From Pseudokineococcus marinus (GTDB lineage: Bacteria > Actinomycetota > Actinomycetes > Actinomycetales > Quadrisphaeraceae), in assembly GCF_037482405.1 (NCBI RefSeq), contig NZ_JBBHZZ010000002.1, positions 124,001 through 188,000 of the forward strand: a DNA stretch of 64,000 nt, read 5' to 3'. Numbering within the stretch: position 1 is the stretch's first letter; every line of letters begins with the position of its first letter. A model generated the notes under the pieces. It saw only the letters and a list, made by a program, of their open reading frames with translations, searched no databases and was not told the origin of the DNA. Positions 1 to 9,014 of the stretch are shown here, piece after piece. The translations under genes were made by a program, and so were the position numbers.

Positions 1-480
1 ACGAACCCGCCCTGGAAGCGCTGCAGCAGGCCGCCGTCGCGCAGGCCGACCTGGCCGCCGGTCGGGTAGCCCAGGACCCCGCCCTCCCACCCGGCGCGCC
101 CGTAGGCGTCGAGCAGCGGGCCGCGCACCACCTGGGCGCCGGTGGCCCGGCTCCAGTAGACGAAACCGCCCTGGAAGCGCTGCAGCAGGCCGCCGTCGCG
201 CCCGAGCCGCACCTCGTCGCCCGTCGGGTAGCCCAGGACCCCGCCCTCCCACCCGGCGCGGCCGTAGGCGTCGAGCAGCGGGCCGCGCACGGCGTGCGCC
301 CCCGTCGCCCGGCTCCAGTAGACGAACCCGCCCTGGAAGCGCTGCAGCAGGCCGCCGTCACGCGCCAGGGCGACCTGGTCCTCACGCGGGTAGCCCAGGG
401 AGCCGAGCTCCCAGCCGGTGCGGCCCCAGGCGTCGAGGAGGGCGCCGCGGACCGCCCGGGCGCCCGTGGCGCGGCTCCAG
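1..480 (-). repeat. Tandem ~159-162 bp LGFP-coding DNA repeats
   Basis: Near-identical DNA units begin at 1, 160 and 322 (each starts acgaa-ccgccctggaagcg, allowing one varied base), so periods are 159 and 162 bp (53 and 54 codons). They encode successive LGFP repeats of the protease. The identity is much higher than between the LGFP repeats of the neighbouring gene at 2138, which suggests recent duplication or gene conversion. The array continues beyond the left edge. Confidence 0.85.
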
Positions 481-1964
481 TAGACCGACCCGCCGTCGAA
501 GGAGGCGTACACGCCGCCGCGCAGCTGGACGACGCCGCTGCGCGGCCAGCCGAGCGCGCCCCCGGGCCCGCCCGCCGCCTCGTAGCGCCGCAGCACCTCG
601 CCCGACAGCCGCACGACCGCGGTGCCGCGGCCGTAGTCCGCGACGTGGCCGCGCGGCGGGCTGACGGCGTCGCCCGCGTCGAGCGAGCCCGCGCCGTACC
701 CCGCCGCCCACGGGCGGCGCAGCGCCGTCGCGCGCACGCGGTCGCGCACCTGCGCCGGCGTCGCCGACGGCGCGGCCGAGCGCACGAGGGCGGCCGTCCC
801 CGCCACCACCGGGGCGGCGAACGACGTGCCGCTGCCGCGGGCGTAGCCGCCGCCGGCCGCGGCGCCGACGACCCCGGCGCCCGGCGCCGTGAGCGCCACC
901 TGCGGGCCGTGGACGGCCCAGGGCGCGGACCGGCCGCTCGCGTCGGAGGCGGCGACGGCGACGACGCCCGGGACGGCCGCGGGGTACATGACGGGGTTGC
1001 CGCAGGCGGTCGGCGCCGTCGCCGTGCAGGGGGCGCCGTCGTTGCCCGACGCGGCCACCACGACGATCCCGGCCGCGAGCGCCGAGCGCACGGCGGACTC
1101 GACGACGGTGCTCTTGGTGCGGCCCGCCAGCGAGAGGTTGATGACGTCGACCCGGGCGGCCACCGCCCGGCGGATCCCCTCGGCGACGGCGGAGGAGGTG
1201 CAGCCGTCGTCCCCGCACACCTCGACGGGCAGCACGCGCGCGGACGGCGCGACGCCCGTCGTGGCCCGCCCGGGGGCGCTGCGACCGACGACGAGCGACG
1301 TGACGAAGGTGCCGTGGTCGCTGCGGCCCTCGCCGACGACGAGGTCGACCTCGGGCAGGAGGGCGCCGGCCAGGTCGGGGTGGGCCGCGTCGACGGGCGA
1401 GTCGAGCACGGCGACGACCCGGCCCGCGCCGGTCGTCGTCCGCCAGGCCGCGGGAGCGCGCACGTCGTCGAGGTGCCAGGCCACGTCGTCCCCCGCCGCG
1501 GCGGCCCCGGTGGGCGCGAGGTCGACGGGCTCGAGCCCGGTGGGCCCCGGGTCGGCGACAGGGGCGAGCTCCCCGGTGAGGACGTAGGTCGTCGCCACGT
1601 CGGCGGCCAGGACGCCGGGCTGCTCGGCGATCTCGTCGGCCAGCTCGTCGGCCGCGGCCGCGTCCGCCGCGGCGACCGTCGCCACGCTGCCGTCCGCGCG
1701 CAGGACGTCGACGACGACCGGCCCCTGCGCGTCGGGTCCCGGGGCCTCCGCCGTCGGACCGGCGCCCCCGGTCGCTCCCGTCGCGGGCGCCGCCCCGACG
1801 TCGCCGACCTCGGCGACCGGCACCGCCGCCGCGAGGACCGCCTCCACCCCGGCGCCGTCCGGCGTCGTCGCCGAGGCGGCCCCGACCGGCGCGAGAGCGG
1901 CCGCCACGAGGGCGATGACGACGGCCGCGGTCGCGGTGCGGGGGGTCGGGCGCGAGGGGCTCAT
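1..1964 (-). CDS. Secreted subtilisin-family (S8) serine protease with C-terminal LGFP repeats (3' end cut by window edge)
   Basis: The gene starts at ATG 1964 and reads off the left edge, so at least 654 residues are visible and the C-terminus is missing. Residues 1-30 look like a signal peptide (basic start, then AVVIALVAAALAPVGAASA). The S8 catalytic triad is complete: Asp188 in VVAVLDSPVDAAHPDL, His217 in SDHGTFV and Ser381 in GTSFAAPVVAG, with the oxyanion-hole Asn in ASGNDG. From about residue 440, LGFP-type repeats of ~53-54 residues follow (AW/AYGRAGWE, then LGYPTG, then LQRFQGGFVYWS). LGFP repeats are known from actinobacterial wall proteins and are thought to bind the envelope. It is probably an exported wall-attached protease. 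It is divergent from the SpoIID/LGFP gene at 2138. Family call is firm; substrate unknown. Confidence 0.9.
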   Translation of the reverse strand, partial: MSPSRPTPRTATAAVVIALVAAALAPVGAASATTPDGAGVEAVLAAAVPVAEVGDVGAAPATGATGGAGPTAEAPGPDAQGPVVVDVLRADGSVATVAAADAAAADELADEIAEQPGVLAADVATTYVLTGELAPVADPGPTGLEPVDLAPTGAAAAGDDVAWHLDDVRAPAAWRTTTGAGRVVAVLDSPVDAAHPDLAGALLPEVDLVVGEGRSDHGTFVTSLVVGRSAPGRATTGVAPSARVLPVEVCGDDGCTSSAVAEGIRRAVAARVDVINLSLAGRTKSTVVESAVRSALAAGIVVVAASGNDGAPCTATAPTACGNPVMYPAAVPGVVAVAASDASGRSAPWAVHGPQVALTAPGAGVVGAAAGGGYARGSGTSFAAPVVAGTAALVRSAAPSATPAQVRDRVRATALRRPWAAGYGAGSLDAGDAVSPPRGHVADYGRGTAVVRLSGEVLRRYEAAGGPGGALGWPRSGVVQLRGGVYASFDGGSVYWSRATGARAVRGALLDAWGRTGWELGSLGYPREDQVALARDGGLLQRFQGGFVYWSRATGAHAVRGPLLDAYGRAGWEGGVLGYPTGDEVRLGRDGGLLQRFQGGFVYWSRATGAQVVRGPLLDAYGRAGWEGGVLGYPTGGQVGLRDGGLLQRFQGGF

Positions 1965-2033
1965 GGGGTGAGCGTCGGCCACCGGGGCGGCGGCCTTGAG
2001 CGCGCCCGCCGCCCACCCCCCGCCCCGCGCACG

Positions 2034-2056
2034 GGCCGGCGCCGCGAGCGCCGGCC
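2034..2056. other. Perfect 9-bp hairpin in divergent intergenic region
   Basis: GGCCGGCGC, a 5-nt loop (CGCGA), then GCGCCGGCC. It lies between the divergent starts at 1964 and 2138, so it is not an ordinary terminator. It could be a 5' UTR structure or an operator. Nothing else is recognisable in this 173-bp gap. Confidence 0.4.
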
Positions 2057-2137
2057 GGCGGCGGACCTCAAGTCCTCGCGAGGGCGGGTCGAGACCCGGG
2101 AGGGGCGCAGGCGCGCGACCACGGCGGAGAGGGCGGC

Positions 2138-4399
2138 ATGGACCAGGGGCAGCGGGACGAGCGGGGTCGGCAGGACGAGGAGCGGCGGGGGCGCGGCCGC
2201 GCCGGCCGCCGACGGGGGCGAGGAGCCGGGCGCGCGCGCGCCGTGCTCGCCGTCGCGGCCGTCCTGGGCGGCGTCCTCGTGCCCCTGGGCGCGGCGCCCG
2301 CGAGCGCCGCGGACGTCGTCGCCCCGGTCGACGGGGGCTGGGAGCTGCGCGGCCACGGGTGGGGCCACGGCAACGGGATGTCGCAGTGGGGCGCGCAGTC
2401 GCGGGCCGCGGCGGGCCAGACGGCCGACGAGATCCTCGACTTCTCCTACCCGGGCACCACCACGGCCGTCACCGGCCCGCGGACCCTGCGCGTCGGGCTC
2501 ACGGCCCTGGGCGGGCCCTCCGTCTCGCTGCGCTCGGCGGAGGGCCGCGAGCTCGTGGTGAGCACCTCCGGCCGGCGGGTCCGCGCCGACCAGACCCTCG
2601 TCCTCGACCGCAGCGGCACGTCCGTCCGGGGCGTGGTGCGCGACCCCGGCGGCGCCGCCGCGTGGTCCGAGACCTGGACGACCGCGCCCGTCGTCACCTC
2701 CTCCGGCCGCCTGCTCGTCGTCCGCGGGTCCGGCGGGACCGTCGTCGAGGGGGCCGTCACCGTCCCGACGGGCAGCGGCACGGTCGTGCCCGTCAACGTG
2801 CTCGACCTCGAGGCGTACCTGCGGGGGGTCGTGCCCGCGGAGAGCCCGGCCTCGTGGCACCCGGCGGCGCTGCAGGCGCAGGCCGTCGCCGCGCGCAGCT
2901 ACGTCCTCGCGACCCTCACGCCGCGCGCCGCCTGGGACACCTGCGACACGACCGCCTGCCAGGTCTACCTGGGCTACGAGACGCGCAGCGGCAGCACCAC
3001 GACGTGGCGCCAGCCGGCGTCGACGAACGCGGCCGTGGCGGCGACCGCGGGCCGCTACCGCGCCTACGGGGGCGCCCCGGCCTTCACGCAGTTCTCCTCG
3101 AGCAACGGCGGGTGGAGCGCCGACGGCGGCAAGCCCTACCTCGTGCCGCGCGAGGACCCGTTCTCGGTGCGCACCGGCAGCGCCACCGGAGACGCGCTCG
3201 GCACCTGGACCGCGCGCCTGTCCGTCGAGACGGCCTCCCGCTCCTGCCCGTCCGGCGGCCGCGCCACCGGCCTCGCGGTGACCGGCCGCGACGGCCGCGG
3301 CGAGTGGGGCGGTCGCATCACGCGACTGGAGGTGCACTGCACGACGGGCGTCGCCGTCCGCACGGGCGCGAGCGGGTCCCGCTTCGACCTCCGCTCGTCC
3401 TGGTGGACCTTCGCGGGCGCCCGCAGCGACGGCGCCGTCGACGCCGCCTGGGCCGCCTCCGGCGGCGACCGCGGCCCGCTGCGCGCCGCCGTCGGACCGG
3501 AGACGTCGACGCCCGACGGGCGCGGGGCCTACCGCGCGTACGAGCGCGGGAGCGTCTACTGGACGGCGACGACCGGCGCCCACGTCGTCCGCGGCGCCCC
3601 GGCGGCCCGCTGGGCGGCCCTGGGCTTCGAGCGCTCGTCGCTCGGCTACCCCGTCTCCGGCACCACCCCCGTCCCGGGCCGCGACGGCCTCTACCAGCAC
3701 TTCGAGGGCGGCTCCCTCTACTACAACAGGGCGACGGGGACCCGCGTGGTGGCGGGCCCGGTCCGCGACCGCTGGGCCTCCCTGGGCTGGGAGGGCTCCG
3801 CCCTCGGCTTCCCCACGTCGGACACGACGGCGACGCCGGACCGTCGCGGCACCTACCAGCACTTCCAGGGCGGGTCGGTCTACGCGACCCCGTCGACGGG
3901 CGCCCGCGTCCTCTCCGGGGCGCTGCGCTCCTCGTGGGCGCAGCGCGGCTGGGAGCGCTCGCCGCTCGGCTACCCGACCGGCGACGCCGGGCGCACGGCG
4001 GACGGCCGCGGCAGCTACCAGTGGTTCCAGGGCGGGCTCCTGCTGGCCGGCCCCGGCGGCACCCGCGCCCTCACCGGGGGCGTGCTCGACGCCTGGGCGC
4101 GCAGCGGCTCGGAGACGGGCGCCCTGGCCTACCCGACCACCGAGCAGGGCGCCACGCCGGACGGGCGCGCCGCCTACCAGCACTTCCAGGGCGGCTCGGT
4201 GTACGCGGTGCGCGGCCTCGGGGCGTCGGCGGTGGAGCGGCCGGCCCGCGACGCCTGGGCCCGCGCCGGCTGGGAGCGCTCGCGGCTCGGCTACCCCACG
4301 GGCAGCACGCGACCGGCCGGCCGCGGCACGGTGACGCCCTTCGAGGGCGGGCGGGTCGTCGTCGACGCGGCGGGCCGCGCCGTCGTCGAGCTCTCCTGA
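2138..4399 (+). CDS. SpoIID/LytB domain protein with C-terminal LGFP repeats
   Basis: 753 residues, ATG start preceded by a purine-rich gagaggg. An Arg-rich n-region and hydrophobic stretch 35-57 ending ASA form a signal peptide. The SpoIID-type signature GHGWGHGNGMSQWGA is at 72-86, followed by the conserved LDLEAYLRGVVPAE block from 222 and a QAVAARSY block. SpoIID-type proteins are murein-acting or murein-binding enzymes; the sporulation member is a lytic transglycosylase, though activity in actinobacterial homologues is less clear. After about residue 450 come LGFP repeats with LG[YF]P-type motifs at 502, 556, 610, 663 and 717, a 53-54 residue period. It probably remodels or binds peptidoglycan at the cell surface, and shares its anchor repeat with the divergent protease. 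Confidence 0.88.
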   Translation: MDQGQRDERGRQDEERRGRGRAGRRRGRGAGRARAVLAVAAVLGGVLVPLGAAPASAADVVAPVDGGWELRGHGWGHGNGMSQWGAQSRAAAGQTADEILDFSYPGTTTAVTGPRTLRVGLTALGGPSVSLRSAEGRELVVSTSGRRVRADQTLVLDRSGTSVRGVVRDPGGAAAWSETWTTAPVVTSSGRLLVVRGSGGTVVEGAVTVPTGSGTVVPVNVLDLEAYLRGVVPAESPASWHPAALQAQAVAARSYVLATLTPRAAWDTCDTTACQVYLGYETRSGSTTTWRQPASTNAAVAATAGRYRAYGGAPAFTQFSSSNGGWSADGGKPYLVPREDPFSVRTGSATGDALGTWTARLSVETASRSCPSGGRATGLAVTGRDGRGEWGGRITRLEVHCTTGVAVRTGASGSRFDLRSSWWTFAGARSDGAVDAAWAASGGDRGPLRAAVGPETSTPDGRGAYRAYERGSVYWTATTGAHVVRGAPAARWAALGFERSSLGYPVSGTTPVPGRDGLYQHFEGGSLYYNRATGTRVVAGPVRDRWASLGWEGSALGFPTSDTTATPDRRGTYQHFQGGSVYATPSTGARVLSGALRSSWAQRGWERSPLGYPTGDAGRTADGRGSYQWFQGGLLLAGPGGTRALTGGVLDAWARSGSETGALAYPTTEQGATPDGRAAYQHFQGGSVYAVRGLGASAVERPARDAWARAGWERSRLGYPTGSTRPAGRGTVTPFEGGRVVVDAAGRAVVELS

Positions 4400-4427
4400 C
4401 CACCCCGCCGCGGAGCGACCGCGAGCA

Positions 4428-4453
4428 CGCCGCGGCGCGCCGGCGCCGCGGCG
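4428..4453. terminator. Strong GC hairpin downstream of the SpoIID/LGFP gene
   Basis: An 11-bp perfect stem (CGCCGCGGCGC / GCGCCGCGGCG) with a 4-nt loop GCCG, 29 bp after the stop at 4399. There is no U-tract, which is normal for high-GC actinobacterial terminators. Confidence 0.55.
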
Positions 4454-4477
4454 GACGGGGCCCGGCCGCGGGCCACG

Positions 4478-4483
4478 TACCCT
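4478..4483 (+). promoter_or_regulatory. -10 box (TACCCT) for acyltransferase gene at 4494
   Basis: TACCCT lies 10 nt before the ATG, which would place the transcription start at or within a few bases of the start codon. No convincing -35 is visible. Confidence 0.4.
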
Positions 4484-4493
4484 TCGCCCCGAG

Positions 4494-6683
4494 ATGAGCG
4501 GCGGACCAGGCACCCGGGACCTCGAGCCCCCCGTGGCGGAGGCCACCCGTCCCCCGGGCGGGGCCCCGGCCGGCGGGGGCGCGACGCGGCGCGGGCGCGC
4601 CGACATCCAGGCGCTGCGCGCCCTGGCGGTGGGCCTCGTCGTCGTCTACCACCTGTGGCCCGAGCGGCTGCCGGGCGGCTACGTCGGCGTCGACGTCTTC
4701 TTCGTCGTCTCGGGCTTCCTCATCACAGCGCACCTCGTGCGCGAGGTCACCCGCACGGGCACCGTGCGCCTCGGGCGCTTCTGGGCCCGGCGCGCCCGGC
4801 GCCTGCTGCCGGCGTCGCTGCTGGTCCTGCTCGTGACCGCGGCGGCCGTGCTCCTCGTGGCGCCGCGCACGTCCTGGCAGCCCTTCCTGCGGGAGGTGGC
4901 GGCCTCGGCCCTCTACGTCGAGAACTGGTCGCTGGCCGCCGGCGCGGTGGACTACCTGGGCGCCGACGACGCGGCGACGCCGGTGCAGCACTTCTGGTCG
5001 CTGTCGACCGAGGAGCAGTTCTACCTCGTCTGGCCCCTCCTCGTCCTCGCCGCCGCCGTCCTCGCCGCCCGCCGCGGGCTGCCCGTGAAGGCCGTCGCCG
5101 GCGTCGTGCTGGGCCTCGTCACCGCGGGCTCCTTCGCCCTGTCGCTGCACCTCACCACCACCTCGCCGGAGATCGCCTACTTCGCCACCCCCGTGCGCGC
5201 GTGGCAGTTCGGGCTGGGCGGCCTGCTCGCCCTGGTGCTCGTGGGCCGGCCCGGCGGGGCCGACGGGGCCGCGCCCGCCCGCGGCCCGGGGGCCCTCGCG
5301 CGCGCCGTCGGCGCCTGGGCCGGGCTCGCCGCCGTCGTCGTGGCGGCGCTCAGCTTCACCTCCTCGACGCCGTTCCCCGGCGCCGCGGCCGTCCTGCCCG
5401 TCGTCGGGGCGCTCCTCGTCCTGGCGGGCTCCGAGCCCACCGGTCGGGGGTCGACGCACCGCCTCAACGCGCTGCGCCCCGTCCAGTGGCTCGGCGACGT
5501 CTCGTACGCCGTCTACCTCTGGCACTGGCCCCTCGTCGTGCTCGTCCCGCTGCATCTCGGCGGCGAGCTGACGACGCCGCGCGCGCTCGGCGTCCTCGCA
5601 GCCACGCTCGTCCTCGCGCAGCTGTCCACCCGCTACGTCGAGGCGCCGCTGCGCGGGGGCTGGCTGGCGACCCGCCCCGACCGCGCCACCGCCGTGCTCG
5701 CGGCGGCGGGCATGGCCGTCGTGCTGGTCGTCTGCGCCGCCGGGTGGGGCGTCGTCCAGGCGCAGGTGGCGCAGGCGCGCGCCGCCGCTGCCGACCTCGT
5801 CGGCGACCCGTGCGCGGGCGCGGGGGCGATCGACGGGCCGCCGGAGTGCCTCGGCACGACGACGACCGCCGCGGACGTCGACACCGCCTTCGCCGCCGAG
5901 GACTGGTCCGACGGCATGGCGTGCCTGGAGGACGGGACGGGCACGGAGCTCGTGACCTGCGAGGCCGGCGACCCGGACGGCTCGACGACGGTCGCCCTCG
6001 TCGGCGACTCCCACGCCGCCAGCTGGTACGAGGCGGTGACGGCCGTCGCCGAGCAGCGCGGCTGGCGCGTGGTCACCTACCTCAAGGCCGGCTGCTCGGT
6101 CCTCGCCACCGACCGGATCATCGGCGTCGGCATGCCGGCCGCCGAGCCGCCGGCCTGCGAGGAGTGGAGCGACGCCGTGCTCGACGCCGTCGCCGCCGAC
6201 CCAGAGATCACGCAGGTCTTCACGGGCTACCGCTCCGACGTCTACAAGTACGAGGGCGACGACGGCGTGCTCACCGAGCAGTTCCCCGTCGACCTCGTCG
6301 GCGACGCCCTCGGCCGCCTCACGGCGGCCGGCGAGCAGGTGCACGTGCTGCGCGCCGTGCCCAGCACGGGCGGCTTCGAGACGGGCCCCGAGCTCGTCGA
6401 CAGCTCGGTGGCCGTGCCCGCGTGCGTGGCGGCCGCCGACCCGACCGCGCCGGACCCCTGCTCGACGCCGCGCGCGCAGGCCCTCGTGCCCGACCAGCTG
6501 GTGCGCGGGGCCGAGGCGATGCAGGACCCCCTGGTGGACGTCGTCGACCTCACGAGCTCCTTCTGCGACGAGGAGCGCTGCCACGTCGTCGGCGGCGACC
6601 TCGTGGCCTACGTCGACGGCAGCCACCTCACGGCCTCCTGGTCGCGGTCGCTGGCGCCCGCGCTCGACCGCGCCCTGGGCTGA
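4494..6683 (+). CDS. Membrane O-acyltransferase (AT3) fused to SGNH domain, OafA-like
   Basis: 729 residues. Residues ~37-430 are an acyltransferase-3 integral membrane domain, with RADIQALRALAVGLVVVYHL at its start, the GVDVFFVVSGFLIT block and a later LWHWPL segment, and about ten hydrophobic helices. The C-terminal part (~470-729) is an extracytoplasmic SGNH hydrolase-like domain, with GDSHA around Ser506 and a terminal DGSH (Asp708, His711). Such fusions move acetyl or other acyl groups across the membrane onto surface polysaccharide or peptidoglycan. It opens the glycan locus, and a paralogue lies at 19563. The acyl group and acceptor cannot be deduced. Confidence 0.9.
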   Translation: MSGGPGTRDLEPPVAEATRPPGGAPAGGGATRRGRADIQALRALAVGLVVVYHLWPERLPGGYVGVDVFFVVSGFLITAHLVREVTRTGTVRLGRFWARRARRLLPASLLVLLVTAAAVLLVAPRTSWQPFLREVAASALYVENWSLAAGAVDYLGADDAATPVQHFWSLSTEEQFYLVWPLLVLAAAVLAARRGLPVKAVAGVVLGLVTAGSFALSLHLTTTSPEIAYFATPVRAWQFGLGGLLALVLVGRPGGADGAAPARGPGALARAVGAWAGLAAVVVAALSFTSSTPFPGAAAVLPVVGALLVLAGSEPTGRGSTHRLNALRPVQWLGDVSYAVYLWHWPLVVLVPLHLGGELTTPRALGVLAATLVLAQLSTRYVEAPLRGGWLATRPDRATAVLAAAGMAVVLVVCAAGWGVVQAQVAQARAAAADLVGDPCAGAGAIDGPPECLGTTTTAADVDTAFAAEDWSDGMACLEDGTGTELVTCEAGDPDGSTTVALVGDSHAASWYEAVTAVAEQRGWRVVTYLKAGCSVLATDRIIGVGMPAAEPPACEEWSDAVLDAVAADPEITQVFTGYRSDVYKYEGDDGVLTEQFPVDLVGDALGRLTAAGEQVHVLRAVPSTGGFETGPELVDSSVAVPACVAAADPTAPDPCSTPRAQALVPDQLVRGAEAMQDPLVDVVDLTSSFCDEERCHVVGGDLVAYVDGSHLTASWSRSLAPALDRALG

Positions 6684-6741
6684 CGGGGGCTGACGGGGGC
6701 CGACCGGGGGCCGGGCGCCGCACCCCGCCGGGGCCCCGTCA
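6681..6741. terminator. Convergent-gene stem region
   Basis: TGACGGGG at 6691-6698 pairs with CCCCGTCA at 6734-6741 (the latter includes the stop of the minus-strand gene). G-rich and C-rich runs in between extend pairing imperfectly. It sits between two convergent genes, so a bidirectional terminator is likely. Confidence 0.4.
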
Positions 6742-8811
6742 GCAGCCGCGGACGGCGAGCAGGCGCGAGCGGCCCGAGGTCGCGACGACCTCCAGGACCG
6801 GCGACGACGCCGACGCGGCCCGCAGCCCGGCGAAGAGCTCGTCGGTGCGCGGGGTCGCGAAGTAGCTCGGGCCTCCGAGGTCGAGGACGTGCGTCACGCC
6901 GAGGTCGCGCACCGCCGCGCAGACGGCCGGGTCGGCGCCGGCCTCGTCGAGGGACTCGGCGAGGAGGCGCTCGAGCGGCGGCCTCGTGCCGGACAGGTGC
7001 GGGAAGAGCACCCGCCGGTCGGCGAGGGCGTACGCCAGCGCGCCCCCGTCGTGGGGGTCGTCGGCGATGAGCGCGTCCGGGGGGACGAGGTCGTCGAGGG
7101 CCGCGAGCAGGGCCAGCTCCTGGGGGTCCACCAGCGGCGCCGCGGCGGCGTCCGACGCGTACGCCTGGGCCAGCGACCGCTGCGCGGCCGGGACGCCGCT
7201 GCCGGGGGCCGCGGTGGCGGCGGCGCCGAGCAGGACGACGAGCAGGAGGGCGACCACGGGGCGCGAGCGGCCGCCGGGGCGCCGGGCGACGAGCGCGGCG
7301 AGCCCGACCCCCGCGAGCGGCGCGACGACCACGACGAGCAGCGGGGCGATCCGGACCGGGTCGTTGTACCAGAGGGCCGTGAGGACGCTGCTGTCCGTGG
7401 AGCGGCCGACGACGTAGAGGCCGCCGACGAGCGCCGCGCCGACGAGGACGGCGCGGCGCCGCCCGCGGGCCACGAGGACGCCCGCCCCCAGCAGGGCCGC
7501 GGCGCTCGCCCACCAGGCCGCTCCCCCGCGCCCCTCCGGCGGCGCGCCCAGGAGGGCCTCCCCGACGGCCTGCGGCGCGGTCGTCGCGGCCGGCCACTCG
7601 ACGCCCGCTACCGTCCGCACCAGCGGCGAGGCGACGACCGCCGCCGCGGCGCCGCCCGCCAGGAGGAGCCCGAGGGCGCCGGCCACGACGACGGCGCGCC
7701 GGCCCGCCGGGCGGGCCCAGGCCGCGCGGACGACGCCCGCGAGGACCACCACGGCGGCGGGCAGGGCGAGGACGGCGAGCCCCGCCGCGCCGGTGGGGTG
7801 CGCCAGCGCGATCCCGGGCACGAGGGCGGCCGCCAGCAGGGCCGGGCCCGCCGCGGCCCGGACCGCCCCGCCTCCCGGCCGCGCGGGGCGGGGAGCGCGG
7901 CGCGCGGCGCCGACGACGTCGAGGGCCCGCAGGACGACGGCCAGGGCCGCCGGCAGGAGGGCCACCGACAGGTAGGTCGGGTAGACGACGCCCCAGTTGA
8001 GCATCAGCGCCGGGTAGAGCGGGAAGGCGCCGCAGAGCGCCGCGGCGGCGACGAGCGCCACCGGGCGGCCCGGGGCCAACCGGCGGGTGAGCAGGACGAC
8101 GCCCGCCGGCCAGGCCAGCGCCGCCAGCACGACCGCCGTGACGTTCGTGGCGACGGGCAGCAGGTCCCACGAGGCGCCCGTCCCGGCACCGGTGGGCAGG
8201 GCGCTCGCCGGCGCGGCCACGAGGGCCACGAGGTCGTGCCAGGCGGCGGGGTAGAACCCGCGCGTGCTCGACGTCAGGAGCCCGAGGTCGAAGGTGGACC
8301 CCCGGCCCGTGTCGAGCACGTACCGGACGGCGTTGAGGTGGAAGACGGCGTCGAAGCGCTGCGGCACGAGGGCGGGCGAGGAGAGGGCGCCGACCAGCGG
8401 TCCCGCCCCGGCGACGGCGCCGACGAGCAGGGCCAGCACGGTGAGGGCGCGGGCGCGCCGGGCCGGGCGCCCCCGCAGCCGGGGCTCGACCGGGGCGCCG
8501 GACCCCCGCGACCGCGCCCGCAGGAGCACCCGGACGAGGGCGGTCGCCACGAGGGCCACCGCGAGGCAGGCCAGGGCGGTCCGCGGCGACCAGGGCGCCA
8601 GGGGGGCGGAGACGACGGCGCCCACCGCCAGCAGCGAGACGCCGAGCGGGGGGGCGCAGGCCCAGGCGAGCAGCCCCCGCAGGCCCGCGGCCAGGGCCAG
8701 CAGCAGGCCGGGGCCGACGACCACGGCGACGGCGAGCAGGACGACCGGCCAGACCTCCGGCCAGGTCGCCAGGGCCGGCAGCGGGGGGACCTCGACGCCT
8801 CCCGCCTCCAC
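6739..8811 (-). CDS. Polytopic membrane protein, DUF6541-like (possible surface-glycan glycosyltransferase)
   Basis: 690 residues from the GTG at 8811. An in-frame TTG at 8895 would add 28 Arg-rich residues, which is less likely. The N-terminal two thirds is a series of about a dozen hydrophobic helices (starting WPVVLLAVAVVVGPGLLLALA). The C-terminal ~200 residues are more polar and extracytoplasmic-looking, with ALDDLVPPDALIADDPHDGG and FATPRTDEL. This layout resembles the actinobacterial DUF6541 family and GT-C-type enzymes, in which a membrane domain carries an outer soluble domain. No catalytic motif could be assigned with confidence. It lies between an acyltransferase and a pyruvyltransferase, which supports a role in envelope glycan assembly. 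Confidence 0.75.
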   Translation of the reverse strand: MEAGGVEVPPLPALATWPEVWPVVLLAVAVVVGPGLLLALAAGLRGLLAWACAPPLGVSLLAVGAVVSAPLAPWSPRTALACLAVALVATALVRVLLRARSRGSGAPVEPRLRGRPARRARALTVLALLVGAVAGAGPLVGALSSPALVPQRFDAVFHLNAVRYVLDTGRGSTFDLGLLTSSTRGFYPAAWHDLVALVAAPASALPTGAGTGASWDLLPVATNVTAVVLAALAWPAGVVLLTRRLAPGRPVALVAAAALCGAFPLYPALMLNWGVVYPTYLSVALLPAALAVVLRALDVVGAARRAPRPARPGGGAVRAAAGPALLAAALVPGIALAHPTGAAGLAVLALPAAVVVLAGVVRAAWARPAGRRAVVVAGALGLLLAGGAAAAVVASPLVRTVAGVEWPAATTAPQAVGEALLGAPPEGRGGAAWWASAAALLGAGVLVARGRRRAVLVGAALVGGLYVVGRSTDSSVLTALWYNDPVRIAPLLVVVVAPLAGVGLAALVARRPGGRSRPVVALLLVVLLGAAATAAPGSGVPAAQRSLAQAYASDAAAAPLVDPQELALLAALDDLVPPDALIADDPHDGGALAYALADRRVLFPHLSGTRPPLERLLAESLDEAGADPAVCAAVRDLGVTHVLDLGGPSYFATPRTDELFAGLRAASASSPVLEVVATSGRSRLLAVRGC

Positions 8812-9014
8812 GACCGCCGCCCTCCCGCCTCGCCGCTCCCGCGGCCCGCAGGACCGCCCCGCGCCGGCCGCCCGGCGCGCGCGGCACGCTAGCAACGGCG
8901 GGCGCGGGGACGTCCTCGACGGGCGGGGCGGGCGGCCGGTGGCACGACGCCGGCCGGGACGCCGGGTGCGCCGGCGCTCCCGGTGGCCGGGGGCGGCGTG
9001 CCAGCATCGGGCGC

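Noticed and set aside
382..2016. Long Arg/Gly-rich open frames on both strands over the protease gene (and similar shadows over nearly every gene)
   Set aside because: Frames overlapping the protease have arginine/glycine/proline-rich composition with no motifs; the frame with the catalytic triad and signal peptide is the gene. High GC keeps other frames open by chance.
8811..8895. TTG 8895 start giving a 718-residue membrane protein
   Set aside because: The added residues are an Arg-rich segment before the first helix and TTG is rare here; GTG 8811 is preferred.
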